Made by a program: the position numbers and the translations under genes
Origin: an uncultured Gilliamella sp.
GTDB lineage: Bacteria > Pseudomonadota > Gammaproteobacteria > Enterobacterales > Orbaceae
Length of the DNA stretch: 64,000 nt
Reading direction: 5' to 3'
NCBI GenBank assembly: GCA_946480175.1
Contig: CAMLIK010000002.1
Span: forward strand, 1-64,000
Shown here: positions 45,489 to 55,235 of the stretch, in pieces
How the letters are laid out: the number at the start of each line of letters is the position of its first letter
Numbering within the stretch: position 1 is the first letter of the stretch
The notes under the pieces: generated by a model
The model's input: only the letters and a program-made list of their open reading frames with translations
Told to the model about the DNA's origin: nothing
The model's database searches: none

Positions 45489-46562
45489 ATGTCAGATAAG
45501 CTTCAATCTAATACCGATACAAGTGATCCTCTAGTTAAGGATCCACTAGATGCTTCAGTCATAGATACGGATATTGAGATAGATACTAAATCTACTAATA
45601 ATACAGAGGAAGCAGAACAAAGTTATCAACCACCGTTAAATAAACGAACAGAAGTTAAACCTTATGATATATCAGTTAAACATAGCTTTATTCCTGAACG
45701 ATTAACCGCTTTAGAGATTATTAACGAACGCTTTGCGCGTCAATTTAGAATTGGGTTATTTAACTTACTACGCCATAATACTGATATTATTACATCTGTC
45801 ATTGAACCTAAAACGTTTAAAGAGTTTTCTCAAACTTCGATAAACAACCATTTAAATTTAGTCCATCTTAACCCTCTACGAGGTAGTTGTTTATTTTCAT
45901 TTTCACCCGAACTAATATTTATTGTTGTTGATACTCTTTTTGGCGGCGATGGTCATACTATCAATGTTGGATCTGAAGGCCGAGAATTTACCCATACCGA
46001 ACAAGAAATTATTAGACGTGTATTAAATATTGCCTTACACGCGTATCAAAATTCTTGGAATGATGTTTACAGTATTGAAACCGAATACGTTCGTTCTGAA
46101 GTAGAGAGCAAATTTACTAATATTACTAGTTCACCTGATGATGTTGTTTTAGTTTCATCATTTACGGTTGAAGTTGGTAACTTAAAAGCAAATTTTTCTA
46201 TTTGCATTCCTTATACAATGGTTGAACCAATCAAAGAGCTATTAATTAAACCACCTATCGAAGCTCAATCTTATAAAGATGATAATGTCTGGATTAGTTC
46301 ACTTACTAGTGGTATTAAACAATCAACCGTCGAATTAGTCGCTAATTTTGCTGACATTCAAACTACAGTTGCCAAATTATTAGCATTAAAAGTAAACGAT
46401 ATTTTGGATATCGAAAAACCCACCAGCATTGATGTTACCATTGGTGGTGTACCGGTGTTAAAAGGACGTTACGGTAGTATGAATAAACAATATGCAATTC
46501 AAGTAGAACAAATAAGTAGTCCTGTATTAGAACAATTGAATGAAGGGGAGTTCAATCAATGA
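45489..46562 (+). CDS. fliM: FliM, motor switch protein
   Basis: FliM forms the C ring and binds phosphorylated CheY. The 357 residues (E. coli 334) include PLRGSCLFSFSPELIFIVVD and LFGGDGHTINVGSEGREFTH, with the C-terminal FliN-like domain (VTIGGVPVLKGRYGSMNKQY). The N-terminal 60 residues are longer than usual and acidic, and the usual CheY-binding segment (LSQDEIDALL) is not visible at the very N-terminus. That fits the absence of chemotaxis genes in the window. fliN overlaps by 4 bases. Confidence 0.95.
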   Translation: MSDKLQSNTDTSDPLVKDPLDASVIDTDIEIDTKSTNNTEEAEQSYQPPLNKRTEVKPYDISVKHSFIPERLTALEIINERFARQFRIGLFNLLRHNTDIITSVIEPKTFKEFSQTSINNHLNLVHLNPLRGSCLFSFSPELIFIVVDTLFGGDGHTINVGSEGREFTHTEQEIIRRVLNIALHAYQNSWNDVYSIETEYVRSEVESKFTNITSSPDDVVLVSSFTVEVGNLKANFSICIPYTMVEPIKELLIKPPIEAQSYKDDNVWISSLTSGIKQSTVELVANFADIQTTVAKLLALKVNDILDIEKPTSIDVTIGGVPVLKGRYGSMNKQYAIQVEQISSPVLEQLNEGEFNQ

Positions 46563-46948
46563 GTGATAGCCTAAATAATAATGACGATAGCCAACCAAAC
46601 GATGTAGTCGTTGATGATGAATCTTTGACTAAAGAGGTTATTTTCGAAACCTTATCACCAGAATCAACTGATGTAAAAAAACAAGATATTAATCTTATTT
46701 TGGATATTCCAGTTAATTTAAGCGTTGAACTTGGTCGAACCAAAATGGCCATTAAAGATCTCTTAAATTTAACTCAAGGATCAGTTATTTCCTTAGATGG
46801 TTTAGCTGGTGAGCCATTAGATATTCTCATTAATGGTTACTTAATTGCACAAGGTGAAATCGTTGTTGTTGGTGATAATTATGGCGTAAGAATTACCGAT
46901 ATTATTACCCCTTCAGAACGTGTACGTAGATTAAGTCGTCAACTGTAA
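46559..46948 (+). CDS. fliN: FliN, motor switch protein
   Basis: The 129 residues (E. coli 137) end in the SpoA domain: DIPVNLSVELGRTKMAIKDL, LTQGSVISLDGLAGEPLDIL and the final ITDIITPSERVRRLSRQL. FliN lies at the base of the C ring and helps dock FliH/FliI. The first 45 residues are acidic and variable. It overlaps fliM by ATGA. Confidence 0.96.
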   Translation: MSDSLNNNDDSQPNDVVVDDESLTKEVIFETLSPESTDVKKQDINLILDIPVNLSVELGRTKMAIKDLLNLTQGSVISLDGLAGEPLDILINGYLIAQGEIVVVGDNYGVRITDIITPSERVRRLSRQL

Positions 46949-46962
46949 TTAATGAGACAATA

Positions 46963-47364
46963 ATGACCGTTCCAACTATCACCGACAGTGTACAGACATT
47001 CTCGTCTAACTCAACATCTAGTATATATAGCCAACTTGGTATGGCATTTTTTAGTGTAATTGCTATTATTTTATGTTTAGGATGGATAATAAAACGGATA
47101 GGTTGGAAAAAATCTAGCAAACAATTTATTGAAATTAAAGCAATATATAACATAAGTGCCAAAGAACGTATTTTACTAGTTCATGTAGATAACCAATTAT
47201 TGGTAGTTGGCGTTACCGCCCAACAAATGACGTTACTACATACTATAAGTGAACAAAAAACGGAAATGTTATTAAATGATCGAGTTGATGTTGAACAAAT
47301 ATCAAAAAATAATCTTTTTAAGCAGCTGTTGCAGTCTGTGTTAAATACCAACAAGAAGGAGTAA
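46963..47364 (+). CDS. fliO: FliO, export gate assembly factor
   Basis: FliO helps assemble FliP. The 133 residues have one membrane segment (about 27-45, AFFSVIAIILCLGWIIKRI) followed by the family's basic turn and a small cytoplasmic domain with ERILLVHVDNQLLVVGVT. It lies between fliN and fliP, with 14 and 6 bases to its neighbours. Confidence 0.9.
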   Translation: MTVPTITDSVQTFSSNSTSSIYSQLGMAFFSVIAIILCLGWIIKRIGWKKSSKQFIEIKAIYNISAKERILLVHVDNQLLVVGVTAQQMTLLHTISEQKTEMLLNDRVDVEQISKNNLFKQLLQSVLNTNKKE

Positions 47365-47370
47365 TTCATC

Positions 47371-48114
47371 ATGCTGCGGTTAAAACTCATTATATTACTA
47401 GGCCTCTTGTTTGTTGGCCAATATAGTTTTGCCGCATTATCACCGTTGACGGTTGTTACTCAAACACCTCTTGAAGATGGTCAAAGTTGGTCGTTACCTG
47501 TTGAAACTTTAGTTTTTTTAACTCTACTAACTTTTATCCCTATTATTTTATTATTAATGACGAGCTTTACTCGGATCATTATAGTATTAGGCTTATTGCG
47601 CAGCGCACTTGGCACTCAATCTGCACCACCGAACCAAGTCATATTAGGCATTGCATTATTTATGACGTTTTTCATTATGTCACCTACAATTGATAAAATA
47701 TATCAAGATGCTTATGTTCCTTATTCGCAAGAAAAAATTACTATGCAAGAGGGTTTAGATAATGCAACTAAACCGCTTCGTGAATTTATGTTAACTCAAA
47801 CTCGAGAAAGCGATTTGGCATTATTTGTAAATATGTCACATACTGATGATATTCAAACTCGAGAAGAGATCCCTTTGCGAGTTTTAGTCCCTGCGTTTGT
47901 AGTTAGTGAACTAAAAACGGCTTTTCAAATTGGTTTTACGCTGTTTATTCCTTTTTTAGTCATTGATTTAGTTGTCGCTAGTACTTTAATGGCATTAGGG
48001 ATGATGATGGTACCCCCAGCAACAGTATCACTTCCATTTAAAATTATGTTATTTGTAATGGCTGATGGATGGCATTTATTGTTAGGCTCATTAGCGCAAA
48101 GCTTTTTTAGTTAA
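47371..48114 (+). CDS. fliP: FliP, export gate protein
   Basis: FliP forms the core channel with FliQ and FliR. The 247 residues (E. coli 245) start with a cleavable signal peptide ([20 protein letters not shown]), and the family block [20 protein letters not shown] appears at about 66-85. [20 protein letters not shown] and [20 protein letters not shown] are conserved. Four membrane segments can be read after the signal. Confidence 0.97.
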   Translation: MLRLKLIILLGLLFVGQYSFAALSPLTVVTQTPLEDGQSWSLPVETLVFLTLLTFIPIILLLMTSFTRIIIVLGLLRSALGTQSAPPNQVILGIALFMTFFIMSPTIDKIYQDAYVPYSQEKITMQEGLDNATKPLREFMLTQTRESDLALFVNMSHTDDIQTREEIPLRVLVPAFVVSELKTAFQIGFTLFIPFLVIDLVVASTLMALGMMMVPPATVSLPFKIMLFVMADGWHLLLGSLAQSFFS

Positions 48115-48135
48115 CTTGAAAAGTTAAGGAATTAT

Positions 48136-48405
48136 ATGGAGTCAGAATATATTAGTCATTTCGCGATGCAAGCCATCAAAGTGGCGGCATCACTTGCTGG
48201 CCCTTTATTATTAGCAGCATTAGTGACCGGATTAATTATCAGTTTGCTACAAGCAGCAACACAGATTAATGAGATGACCTTATCTTTTATTCCGAAAATT
48301 TTAGCTGTTATTGTGGTATTAATTATTTTAGGTCCATCTATGCTTACAACAATGACCGACTATATACGTTTTGTCATTACCTCTATTCCAAACTTAACTA
48401 GTTAA
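48136..48405 (+). CDS. fliQ: FliQ, export gate protein
   Basis: The 89 residues equal the family size. Two long hydrophobic hairpin helices surround LISLLQAATQINEMTLSFIP, the FliQ signature. AAGGAATT is the ribosome site. It sits between fliP and fliR. Confidence 0.97.
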   Translation: MESEYISHFAMQAIKVAASLAGPLLLAALVTGLIISLLQAATQINEMTLSFIPKILAVIVVLIILGPSMLTTMTDYIRFVITSIPNLTS

Positions 48406-48410
48406 CTTTA

Positions 48411-49214
48411 ATGGATTTAGCTATTCAAGAACTGTTTAATATTGATTTTTTTGCTTGGGTTCGATCAAGTTTCCTTCCTTTTGTTCGTATTTTTGCTCTA
48501 ATTATGGTCGCACCTATTACCGGCGAAAAAGAGGTCCCTAGCCGCATAAAAATAGGTTTAGCCATACTAATAGTCATAGTTTTACCTTTACCTCAGTTAG
48601 ACAATAATCTTACTATCTATTCGTTAATGGGCATTTGGATTATTGCTCAACAAATAATGATTGGTATCATAATTGGTTTTACCATACAACTTACATTTAT
48701 GGCTGTTAGATTTTCTGGCGAGTTAATTGGTATGCAAATGGGATTAGGTATGGCTACTTTTTATGATCCTATTGGTGGACCGTCTACTTCGGTGTTATCG
48801 CGTTTAATAAATATTATCGCATTATTAATATTTCTCAGTTTAGATGGCCATTTATGGTTACTTTATGGTTTAGCTAACAGTTTTAATATTATCCCTATAG
48901 GTCTTTCTCCTTTAAGACAAAATGGCTATTTAGAATTAATTGAGATAAGTGGTTTACTGTTTACTAATGGTATTATGTTGGCATTACCATTAATGACACT
49001 ATTGCTTATTATTAATCTATCGTTAGGCTTGTTAAACAGAATCACTCCACAACTCTCTATTTTCGTAGTCGGCTATCCACTTACATTGTTCTGTGGGTTA
49101 ATAATGTTAAGTTACTTAATCTCGTCTTTACCTTCGTTTATTGAATTTATTTTAGAGCAGATATTTTCATCTATTTCACAAATTTTACTCTATCTTGGTG
49201 ATACTTCTTCTTAG
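48411..49214 (+). CDS. fliR: FliR, export gate protein
   Basis: The 267 residues (E. coli 261) have about six hydrophobic segments. FVRIFALIMVAPITGEKEVP, RIKIGLAILIVIVLPLPQ and SGELIGMQMGLGMATFYDP match FliR. It is the last gene of the fliL operon and the right end of the flagellar locus. The next gene, dacA, converges. Confidence 0.96.
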   Translation: MDLAIQELFNIDFFAWVRSSFLPFVRIFALIMVAPITGEKEVPSRIKIGLAILIVIVLPLPQLDNNLTIYSLMGIWIIAQQIMIGIIIGFTIQLTFMAVRFSGELIGMQMGLGMATFYDPIGGPSTSVLSRLINIIALLIFLSLDGHLWLLYGLANSFNIIPIGLSPLRQNGYLELIEISGLLFTNGIMLALPLMTLLLIINLSLGLLNRITPQLSIFVVGYPLTLFCGLIMLSYLISSLPSFIEFILEQIFSSISQILLYLGDTSS

Positions 49215-49332
49215 CAAAATAATTCTTAATGGCTATCTATAATTTTTAATAAAAAAGTTGAGGAATGGGGTTTTTTAACGCCTAAATTAACCTTAATTGA
49301 CGCTTCATAGGTTTAAAATTTGCTTATAGCCA

Positions 49333-49372
49333 ATAAAAAAACCGCTGCGTAAACTAAAGTTACACAGCGGTT
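49333..49372 (-). terminator. Terminator of dacA
   Basis: AACCGCTG (49340-49347) pairs with CAGCGGTT (49365-49372), and GTAA (49349-49352) with TTAC (49360-49363) above one mismatch. On the reverse strand the stem is followed by TTTTTATTGG, so it ends the mrdA-mrdB-dacA unit. It may also stop fliR transcription. Confidence 0.8.
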
Positions 49373-49384
49373 ATTAAGAAAAAG

Positions 49385-50566
49385 TTAATTAAATAATTTA
49401 TGGAATTGTAAGCCTATCCAATCCCAAATTCCGCCGAAGAATCCTGTTTCTTCAACATTTTCAAGTGCTACTAAAGGTAGTTCATTGATAACTTTATCAT
49501 CCAATAAAAATTGGATTTTACCCACTGCAGTTCCTTTGGTAATTGGTGCATAAATATAATCATCAATGGTGTATTGTACTTTAACATCTGCTGAGCGACC
49601 TTTTGGTACTGTGATATATGCACCATTAATTGCACCTAACTTAACTTTATTTTCATCACCATACCAAATTGACTCAATAGCTAATGGATCATTTGGTTTA
49701 ACAGGATTTGCCGTTTCAAAAAATCGGAATCCCCAAGTAAGTAATTTTTTACTCTCTTCTTCACGGCCTTTAAATGTTCGACCACCAAGCACGGCTGAAA
49801 TTAAACGAGTATTACCATCAACCGCTGATGCAACAAGGTTATAACCAGCTGCATTAGTATGTCCGGTTTTGATGCCATCTACATTTAATGTAGTATCCCA
49901 AAGTAATCCATTACGGTTCATTTGTGGTTTAGAAAGATTGTAGGTAAATTCTTTTTCTTTATAAATCGCATATTCTTTTGGTAAGTCACGGACTAACGCT
50001 TGACCTAATAATGCCATATCTTTAGCGGTGGTATACTGACCTGGTGCATCAAGCCCGTGTACGGTTTCAAAATGAGTGTGTTGTAATCCAATTTTTTTCG
50101 CATATTCATTCATCAAATTAACAAATGCACCTTGGCTACCAGCAACATGTTCGGCCATGGCAATACATGCATCATTACCCGATTGAATAATGATACCTTT
50201 ATTTAAATCAGACACTGAAACAGTTTTACCTACTTCTAAAAACATTAATGACGAGCCTTTTAATACTGGGTTGCCTGTTGCCCAGGCATCTTTACTCACC
50301 AGTACCATATCATCATTTTTAATACGGCCTGATGCTAATGCTTGACCAACAACATAACTTGTCATCATTTTTGTTAAACTTGCTGGATCACGTTGTTGTT
50401 CAGCATTATATTGCGCTAAAATTTCGCCAGATTTGGCATCAATTAAGATGTATGCTTCAGCATCTAATTGTGGGATAGCTGGAATAGGAAAAGCCATTTC
50501 CGCAGAGGCAGAAGAACATATTGCGAGCACCAACAAGCCAAAAGATAATTTAAATTTCTTTTTCAT
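49385..50566 (-). CDS. dacA: DacA, D-alanyl-D-alanine carboxypeptidase (PBP5)
   Basis: PBP5 trims the terminal D-Ala from peptidoglycan side chains in the periplasm. The 393 residues begin with a signal peptide ending near ASA-E (23). Catalytic motifs are S63-L-T-K66, S129-G-N131 and K233-T-G235. The C-terminal beta domain ends in an amphipathic membrane anchor ([16 protein letters not shown]). It follows mrdB by 14 bases; the enteric rlpA, which stands between them, is missing. Confidence 0.96.
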   Translation of the reverse strand: MKKKFKLSFGLLVLAICSSASAEMAFPIPAIPQLDAEAYILIDAKSGEILAQYNAEQQRDPASLTKMMTSYVVGQALASGRIKNDDMVLVSKDAWATGNPVLKGSSLMFLEVGKTVSVSDLNKGIIIQSGNDACIAMAEHVAGSQGAFVNLMNEYAKKIGLQHTHFETVHGLDAPGQYTTAKDMALLGQALVRDLPKEYAIYKEKEFTYNLSKPQMNRNGLLWDTTLNVDGIKTGHTNAAGYNLVASAVDGNTRLISAVLGGRTFKGREEESKKLLTWGFRFFETANPVKPNDPLAIESIWYGDENKVKLGAINGAYITVPKGRSADVKVQYTIDDYIYAPITKGTAVGKIQFLLDDKVINELPLVALENVEETGFFGGIWDWIGLQFHKLFN

Positions 50567-50580
50567 TTATAAAAATTCCG

Positions 50581-51687
50581 TTAAATGTTTTTAGATAACA
50601 TGTATCGATGAGTGTGAATAGACATCATAATGCCAAAACTTGCCATTAAAACGACTAATGATGAGCCACCATAACTTATTAATGGTAATGGTACACCAAC
50701 TACTGGCAAGATTCCACTGACCATACCGATATTAATAAATACATAAACAAAAAAGACCAAAATCAAGCCTCCAGAAAGGATTCGACCAAAGGTCGTTTGT
50801 GCTTGGGAGGCAATAATCAAGCCACGAACAATTAAGCATAAGAATAAGACTAGTAAGATAATAGAGCCAATAAAACCAAACTCTTCAGCAATAACTGAAA
50901 AGATGAAATCGGTATGCCGTTCAGGCAAAAATTCTAGCTGTGATTGAGTACCTTTAAGCCAGCCTTTGCCCCATATTCCACCCGATCCTATTGCGGTTTT
51001 AGATTGGATAATATGATAGCCTGTACCATTAGGATCGCGTTCTGGATTAAATAAAGTTAATACTCGTTCACGCTGATAATCGTGCATTAGGTAAAACCAC
51101 ATAATCGGTAAGAATATGGCCATCAATATCAACGCAACAACGATAAATCGCCAATTAATTCCAGCCAAGAAGATAATAAAAATACCTGACATAACAATTA
51201 AAATAGCCGTACCCAAATCTGGTTGCATGGCCACCAATAGTGTTGGCACACCAATAATTGCTAATGTTTGCAAGGTGGTTTTTAGTGGTGGAGGACAGCC
51301 ATCACGATGAATAAATTTGGCTACCATTAGAGGAACGGCAATTTTAGCGATTTCGGACGGTTGAAAGCGAATAACACCTAAATCTAACCAGCGCTGAGCA
51401 CCTTTACTGGTATAGCCAAAAATATCAACTAATAGCAATATAACAATGCAGACAATATAGAGTGAAGGAGCCCACTTTTCATAACTTCGTGGTGAAAATT
51501 GGGCAAAGACAATCATTACAAAAAAACCAAGTAATATTTGAATCACCCTTTTTTGCATCATATCAATATCTTGACCACTAGCACTCCATAAAATATAAAG
51601 ACTATAACCAAGGAGTAAGGTTATAAATAAGCAAAAAAGCGGATCAATATGTATCTTTTGCCAAAAAGATCTCTTAATATTATTCAT
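50581..51687 (-). CDS. mrdB: RodA (MrdB), elongasome glycan polymerase
   Basis: RodA is the SEDS-family transglycosylase that makes glycan strands for side-wall growth with PBP2. The 368 residues carry about ten membrane segments. SEDS blocks are visible as [40 protein letters not shown] and [14 protein letters not shown]. It begins 2 bases after the mrdA stop, so translation is probably coupled. Confidence 0.97.
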   Translation of the reverse strand: MNNIKRSFWQKIHIDPLFCLFITLLLGYSLYILWSASGQDIDMMQKRVIQILLGFFVMIVFAQFSPRSYEKWAPSLYIVCIVILLLVDIFGYTSKGAQRWLDLGVIRFQPSEIAKIAVPLMVAKFIHRDGCPPPLKTTLQTLAIIGVPTLLVAMQPDLGTAILIVMSGIFIIFLAGINWRFIVVALILMAIFLPIMWFYLMHDYQRERVLTLFNPERDPNGTGYHIIQSKTAIGSGGIWGKGWLKGTQSQLEFLPERHTDFIFSVIAEEFGFIGSIILLVLFLCLIVRGLIIASQAQTTFGRILSGGLILVFFVYVFINIGMVSGILPVVGVPLPLISYGGSSLVVLMASFGIMMSIHTHRYMLSKNI

Positions 51688-51689
51688 AA

Positions 51690-53636
51690 TTAATCTTCAT
51701 GTCCTGTATTGGATGATCCATCATCTAATTCTGTTGAGTTAATCCCTTCAAGATAATAATCAAGTATTTTACGTGCAACCGCACCACCGTTGGAACTTCC
51801 TCCACCACCATTTTCAAGTACAATAGCTAAAGCTATTTTCGGTTTATCATAAGGTGCGTAAGCAATAAACAAAGCATGGTCACGTAGATGTTCTGGTATT
51901 CTATGCGCGTTATAGGTTTCGTTTACTTTTAAACTATAAACTTGAGCGGTACCTGATTTACCGGCGGCTTGATATTTTGCCCCCGCAAAAACTTTACGAG
52001 CTGTACCTCGCGCACCAAACATTACTCGATGCATGCCTTCTTTTGCTAATGTCCAATAGACCGGATTAACATCGACTAAACTGTTTTTTTCAACATATTT
52101 AGATGGATCAATCGTTGGTTGGTTTTGGTTGGTATTGATAATGTCGCTCTTTTTATATAATAAAAAATGTGGTGTAAAGGTTTTACCATTATTAATTAGT
52201 ATCGTTAATGCTTTAACCATTTGCATCGGTGTTGCAGTCCAATAACCTTGACCAATACCAACCGGAATAGTGTCGCCTAGTAACCAAGATTTTTTATGGC
52301 GTTTCATTTTCCATTCACGACTAGGCATGACTGCTCGCGTTTCTTCACTTGGCGAAATATCAATGCCGGTTCGCTCACCATAGCCAAACTTGGTCATCCA
52401 TGAATTTAAGCGATCTATGCCCATATCATAAGCAACTTGGTAAAAATAGGTGTCGACCGATTCTTCAATCGCTCGTAATACATCTACATGGCCGTGCCCC
52501 CATTTTAGCCAATCTCGATAACGTCTTTCTGTACCTGGCAGTTGCCACCAACCCGGATCATTAACTACGCTTTTCGGTGAAACAACGCCTTCACTTAATG
52601 CTGCTATCGAAATAAATGGTTTTACCGTTGAAGCAGGCGGGTAGGCACCGAGTAAGGCCCGGTTATAGAGAGGTTTACTTGGATCATTAAGTAATTCGCT
52701 ATATTTTTTACTGGAAATACCATCGACAAAATCGTTTGAATCATAACTTGGGCTTGATACCATTGCTAATATTTCACCATTATTAGGATCAATAGCAACG
52801 ACTGATGCTTTACGTCCTGCAAGCAGAGATTCAATATAAAGTTGTAATTTAAGGTTAATAGATAAATAGATATCTTCACCTGCTTGAGGTGGGTGTTGTT
52901 CAAGTAAACGAACAATACGGCCTCGGCTATTTACTTCAACTTTTTCGTTACCCGCAGTACCATGTAATACATCTTCGTAATAACGCTCAATCCCCATTTT
53001 ACCAATGTTAAATGTAGCCACGTAATCACTAGCTTTATTTTCTTCTTCTAGTCGTTGTTTATCTTGAGTATTTATTTTAGATATATAACCAAGAATATGG
53101 GTAAGCGACGCGCCATATGGGTAATATCGGTGTTGAATTTTAACAATTGATACAAACGGGAAGCGATGCTGATCAACAATAAAACGAGCGATCTGCTTTT
53201 CGGTCAAATTTTCTTTAAGAGGTACAGGACGATGAGCTCGATAATTACGGCGTTCCTTTTGGAAATTCTCAATATCTTCATCAGTTAAATCAACAATCGT
53301 TTTTAACTGTTCAAACTGTTCGTTAAGGTTTTTGGTTTTATCAGGAACAATATTTAATTGATAGGTAATATTATTTATCGCTAATGGTGTACCATTACGA
53401 TCATAAATCATTCCACGACTAGGCGGAATAGGGATAATTTCAATCCGATTGTTGTTTGATTTGGTACTATAATAACTAAAGTTTGATATTTGTAAATCAG
53501 CTAAATTGGCTATTAATACAAAGATTAATAAAATAATTACCACAAATGCAAACAGCGCTCTACGCAAAAATAAGTTTGTTTCTGCCGAGTGATCGCGAAT
53601 ATTGCCTTTTTTTGTTTCACCTGAAATAGAGATAAT
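51690..53636 (-). CDS. mrdA: PBP2 (MrdA), elongasome transpeptidase; non-standard start
   Basis: PBP2 cross-links the strands made by RodA. The membrane anchor, a pedestal domain and the transpeptidase domain are whole; SxxK is in [10 protein letters not shown], the second motif SVD in [13 protein letters not shown], and KSGTAQV is the third. A TTG at 53567 gives 625 residues but cuts off [19 protein letters not shown], which aligns with enteric FRDYTAESALFVRRAL. The frame stays open to 53636, without an ATG, GTG or TTG upstream of 53567. AGAGGAG (53647-53641) stands 4-7 bases before ATT (53636) and ATC (53633), the likely start. A one-base loss in the A7 tract after a GTG at 53620 would also explain this. 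Confidence 0.93.
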   Translation of the reverse strand: MISISGETKKGNIRDHSAETNLFLRRALFAFVVIILLIFVLIANLADLQISNFSYYSTKSNNNRIEIIPIPPSRGMIYDRNGTPLAINNITYQLNIVPDKTKNLNEQFEQLKTIVDLTDEDIENFQKERRNYRAHRPVPLKENLTEKQIARFIVDQHRFPFVSIVKIQHRYYPYGASLTHILGYISKINTQDKQRLEEENKASDYVATFNIGKMGIERYYEDVLHGTAGNEKVEVNSRGRIVRLLEQHPPQAGEDIYLSINLKLQLYIESLLAGRKASVVAIDPNNGEILAMVSSPSYDSNDFVDGISSKKYSELLNDPSKPLYNRALLGAYPPASTVKPFISIAALSEGVVSPKSVVNDPGWWQLPGTERRYRDWLKWGHGHVDVLRAIEESVDTYFYQVAYDMGIDRLNSWMTKFGYGERTGIDISPSEETRAVMPSREWKMKRHKKSWLLGDTIPVGIGQGYWTATPMQMVKALTILINNGKTFTPHFLLYKKSDIINTNQNQPTIDPSKYVEKNSLVDVNPVYWTLAKEGMHRVMFGARGTARKVFAGAKYQAAGKSGTAQVYSLKVNETYNAHRIPEHLRDHALFIAYAPYDKPKIALAIVLENGGGGSSNGGAVARKILDYYLEGINSTELDDGSSNTGHED

Positions 53637-53650
53637 CTAGCTCCTCTAAA

Positions 53651-54667
53651 TTATGGTTGCTTGTGTTCTTTATGTTCTTTTTGTTCCCATTTTTCATAAG
53701 CATTAACAATTCTAGCCACGACAGGATGGCGAACCACATCTTCACTCTTGAAAAAATTAAAACTAATATCATCAACATCGCTTAATACTTCTATCGCGTG
53801 GCGTAACCCCGATTTTTGATGACGTGGTAAATCTATTTGGGTGATATCACCAGTTATGACAGCTTTAGAATTAAAACCAATGCGTGTTAAAAACATCTTC
53901 ATCTGTTCTATTGTTGTGTTTTGGCTCTCATCTAGAATAATAAATGCATCATTAAGTGTACGCCCACGCATATAGGCTAACGGTGCAACTTCTATTACAC
54001 TTTTTTCAATCAGTTTTTCAACTTTTTCAAAACCAAGCATTTCAAATAAAGCATCGTAAAGTGGACGTAAATAAGGATCGACCTTTTGACTTAAATCACC
54101 TGGTAAAAAACCCAGTTTTTCACCAGCTTCAACCGCTGGACGTGTTAGCACAATTCGTCGAACTTGCTGTTTTTCCAGTGCATCAACTGCTGCAGCTACC
54201 GCTAAATAGGTTTTCCCCGTACCAGCCGGACCAATACCAAATGAAATGTCATAATCTAATACATGGGCAATATATTGTGCTTGATTAGGCGTGCGTGGTT
54301 TTATTACACCTCGCTTAGTCTTTATCATCACTTGTTTACTGCCATACAGATCAACATAGGAAGGTAAGTGCTCATTAGCTTTTTCTAGTACACCTGATTC
54401 TTTGATTGCTAAATGAATCTGTTCCGGCTCAATATCGACAATCTTATCTTTTACTTTAGTTTGCTTATAAAGCGATTGTAAAATTTCTGTTACCGCTTTG
54501 GCACAAATTGCATCGCCAGTAATAGCAAATAGATTGCCACGATGGTTTATTTCAATACCCAATCGGCGTTCAAGTTGTTTGATATTGTCATCATAAGGAC
54601 CACAAAGACTATTAAGCCGCTGATTGTCTGCTGGTTCAAGCATTGTTTCATATGTCATAATATTCAA
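53651..54667 (-). CDS. ybeZ: YbeZ, PhoH-like ATPase
   Basis: YbeZ is a cytoplasmic P-loop ATPase of the PhoH group that works with the RNase YbeY in rRNA quality control. The 338 residues show Walker A GIGPAGTGKTYLA and Walker B AFIILDESQNTT, and the strongly conserved block LTRPAVEAGEKLGFLPGDLS. The start is TTG at 54667: it gives MNIMTYETMLEPADN like enteric MNIDTREITLEPADN, with GAGGA 7 bases upstream; an ATG follows three codons later. The usual next genes ybeY, corC and lnt are missing here, and mrdA follows directly. Confidence 0.95.
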   Translation of the reverse strand: MNIMTYETMLEPADNQRLNSLCGPYDDNIKQLERRLGIEINHRGNLFAITGDAICAKAVTEILQSLYKQTKVKDKIVDIEPEQIHLAIKESGVLEKANEHLPSYVDLYGSKQVMIKTKRGVIKPRTPNQAQYIAHVLDYDISFGIGPAGTGKTYLAVAAAVDALEKQQVRRIVLTRPAVEAGEKLGFLPGDLSQKVDPYLRPLYDALFEMLGFEKVEKLIEKSVIEVAPLAYMRGRTLNDAFIILDESQNTTIEQMKMFLTRIGFNSKAVITGDITQIDLPRHQKSGLRHAIEVLSDVDDISFNFFKSEDVVRHPVVARIVNAYEKWEQKEHKEHKQP

Positions 54668-54691
54668 AGATATGTCCTCAAATTGTTTATT

Positions 54692-55171
54692 TTAATTACC
54701 AATACGCCCTTCACATAAAGAACATTTTTCAACACCTTTTAGGAAATCCATATTGCAATTATGGCAAGTAACAATATTGCCACTAACGACATTATCCACC
54801 GCGCTAGTTGCTTGGTCGTTATCTAATCCTTGGCTTTTCAATTTATTTACTAGCATAGAAATCGGCGTCCCACTTTTTAACTCTTGTTCAATATAAGAGG
54901 CAACTTGCTGTTCAAATGTTGGCGGGATATAATCTAAAACCTTTTCATTATAATCTGTATTACAATGTTGGCACTTAATATATCGACCTAAAGTTTTATA
55001 ATCAAAAATAGGTATGAAAAATAGAGTAAAATATTTAGCTACTTTTATTTGCGTATATTGATGCTGCTTTTCATCACCCGTAATATTTTGCTGTGCACAA
55101 CAGTTTGGACAATTAAATTGCCCTGTATTTTCAGTGACTTCACGTCCTTTGTTACCAAATATAATAAACAT
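54692..55171 (-). CDS. Zinc-ribbon protein of unknown function
   Basis: The 159 residues open with MFIIFGNKGREVTENTGQFN and CPNC, and have the hydrophobic stretch VAKYFTLFFIPIFDYKTLGR typical of the small zinc-ribbon family PF17032. CQHC follows to complete the first metal site. A second pair, CHNC and CSLC, lies at the C-terminus. A helical spacer stands between. Substrate and partner unknown. It is placed between miaB and ybeZ, where enterics have no gene. Confidence 0.8.
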   Translation of the reverse strand: MFIIFGNKGREVTENTGQFNCPNCCAQQNITGDEKQHQYTQIKVAKYFTLFFIPIFDYKTLGRYIKCQHCNTDYNEKVLDYIPPTFEQQVASYIEQELKSGTPISMLVNKLKSQGLDNDQATSAVDNVVSGNIVTCHNCNMDFLKGVEKCSLCEGRIGN

Positions 55172-55235
55172 TTTCTTTTCCTTACTTATCCATTATCATC
55201 TTTTATTATTATTTTAATTACTCTACTTTTTATAA

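Noticed and set aside
53567..53569. TTG as the true start of mrdA
   Set aside because: It has no ribosome site and cuts off a segment that aligns well with enteric PBP2.
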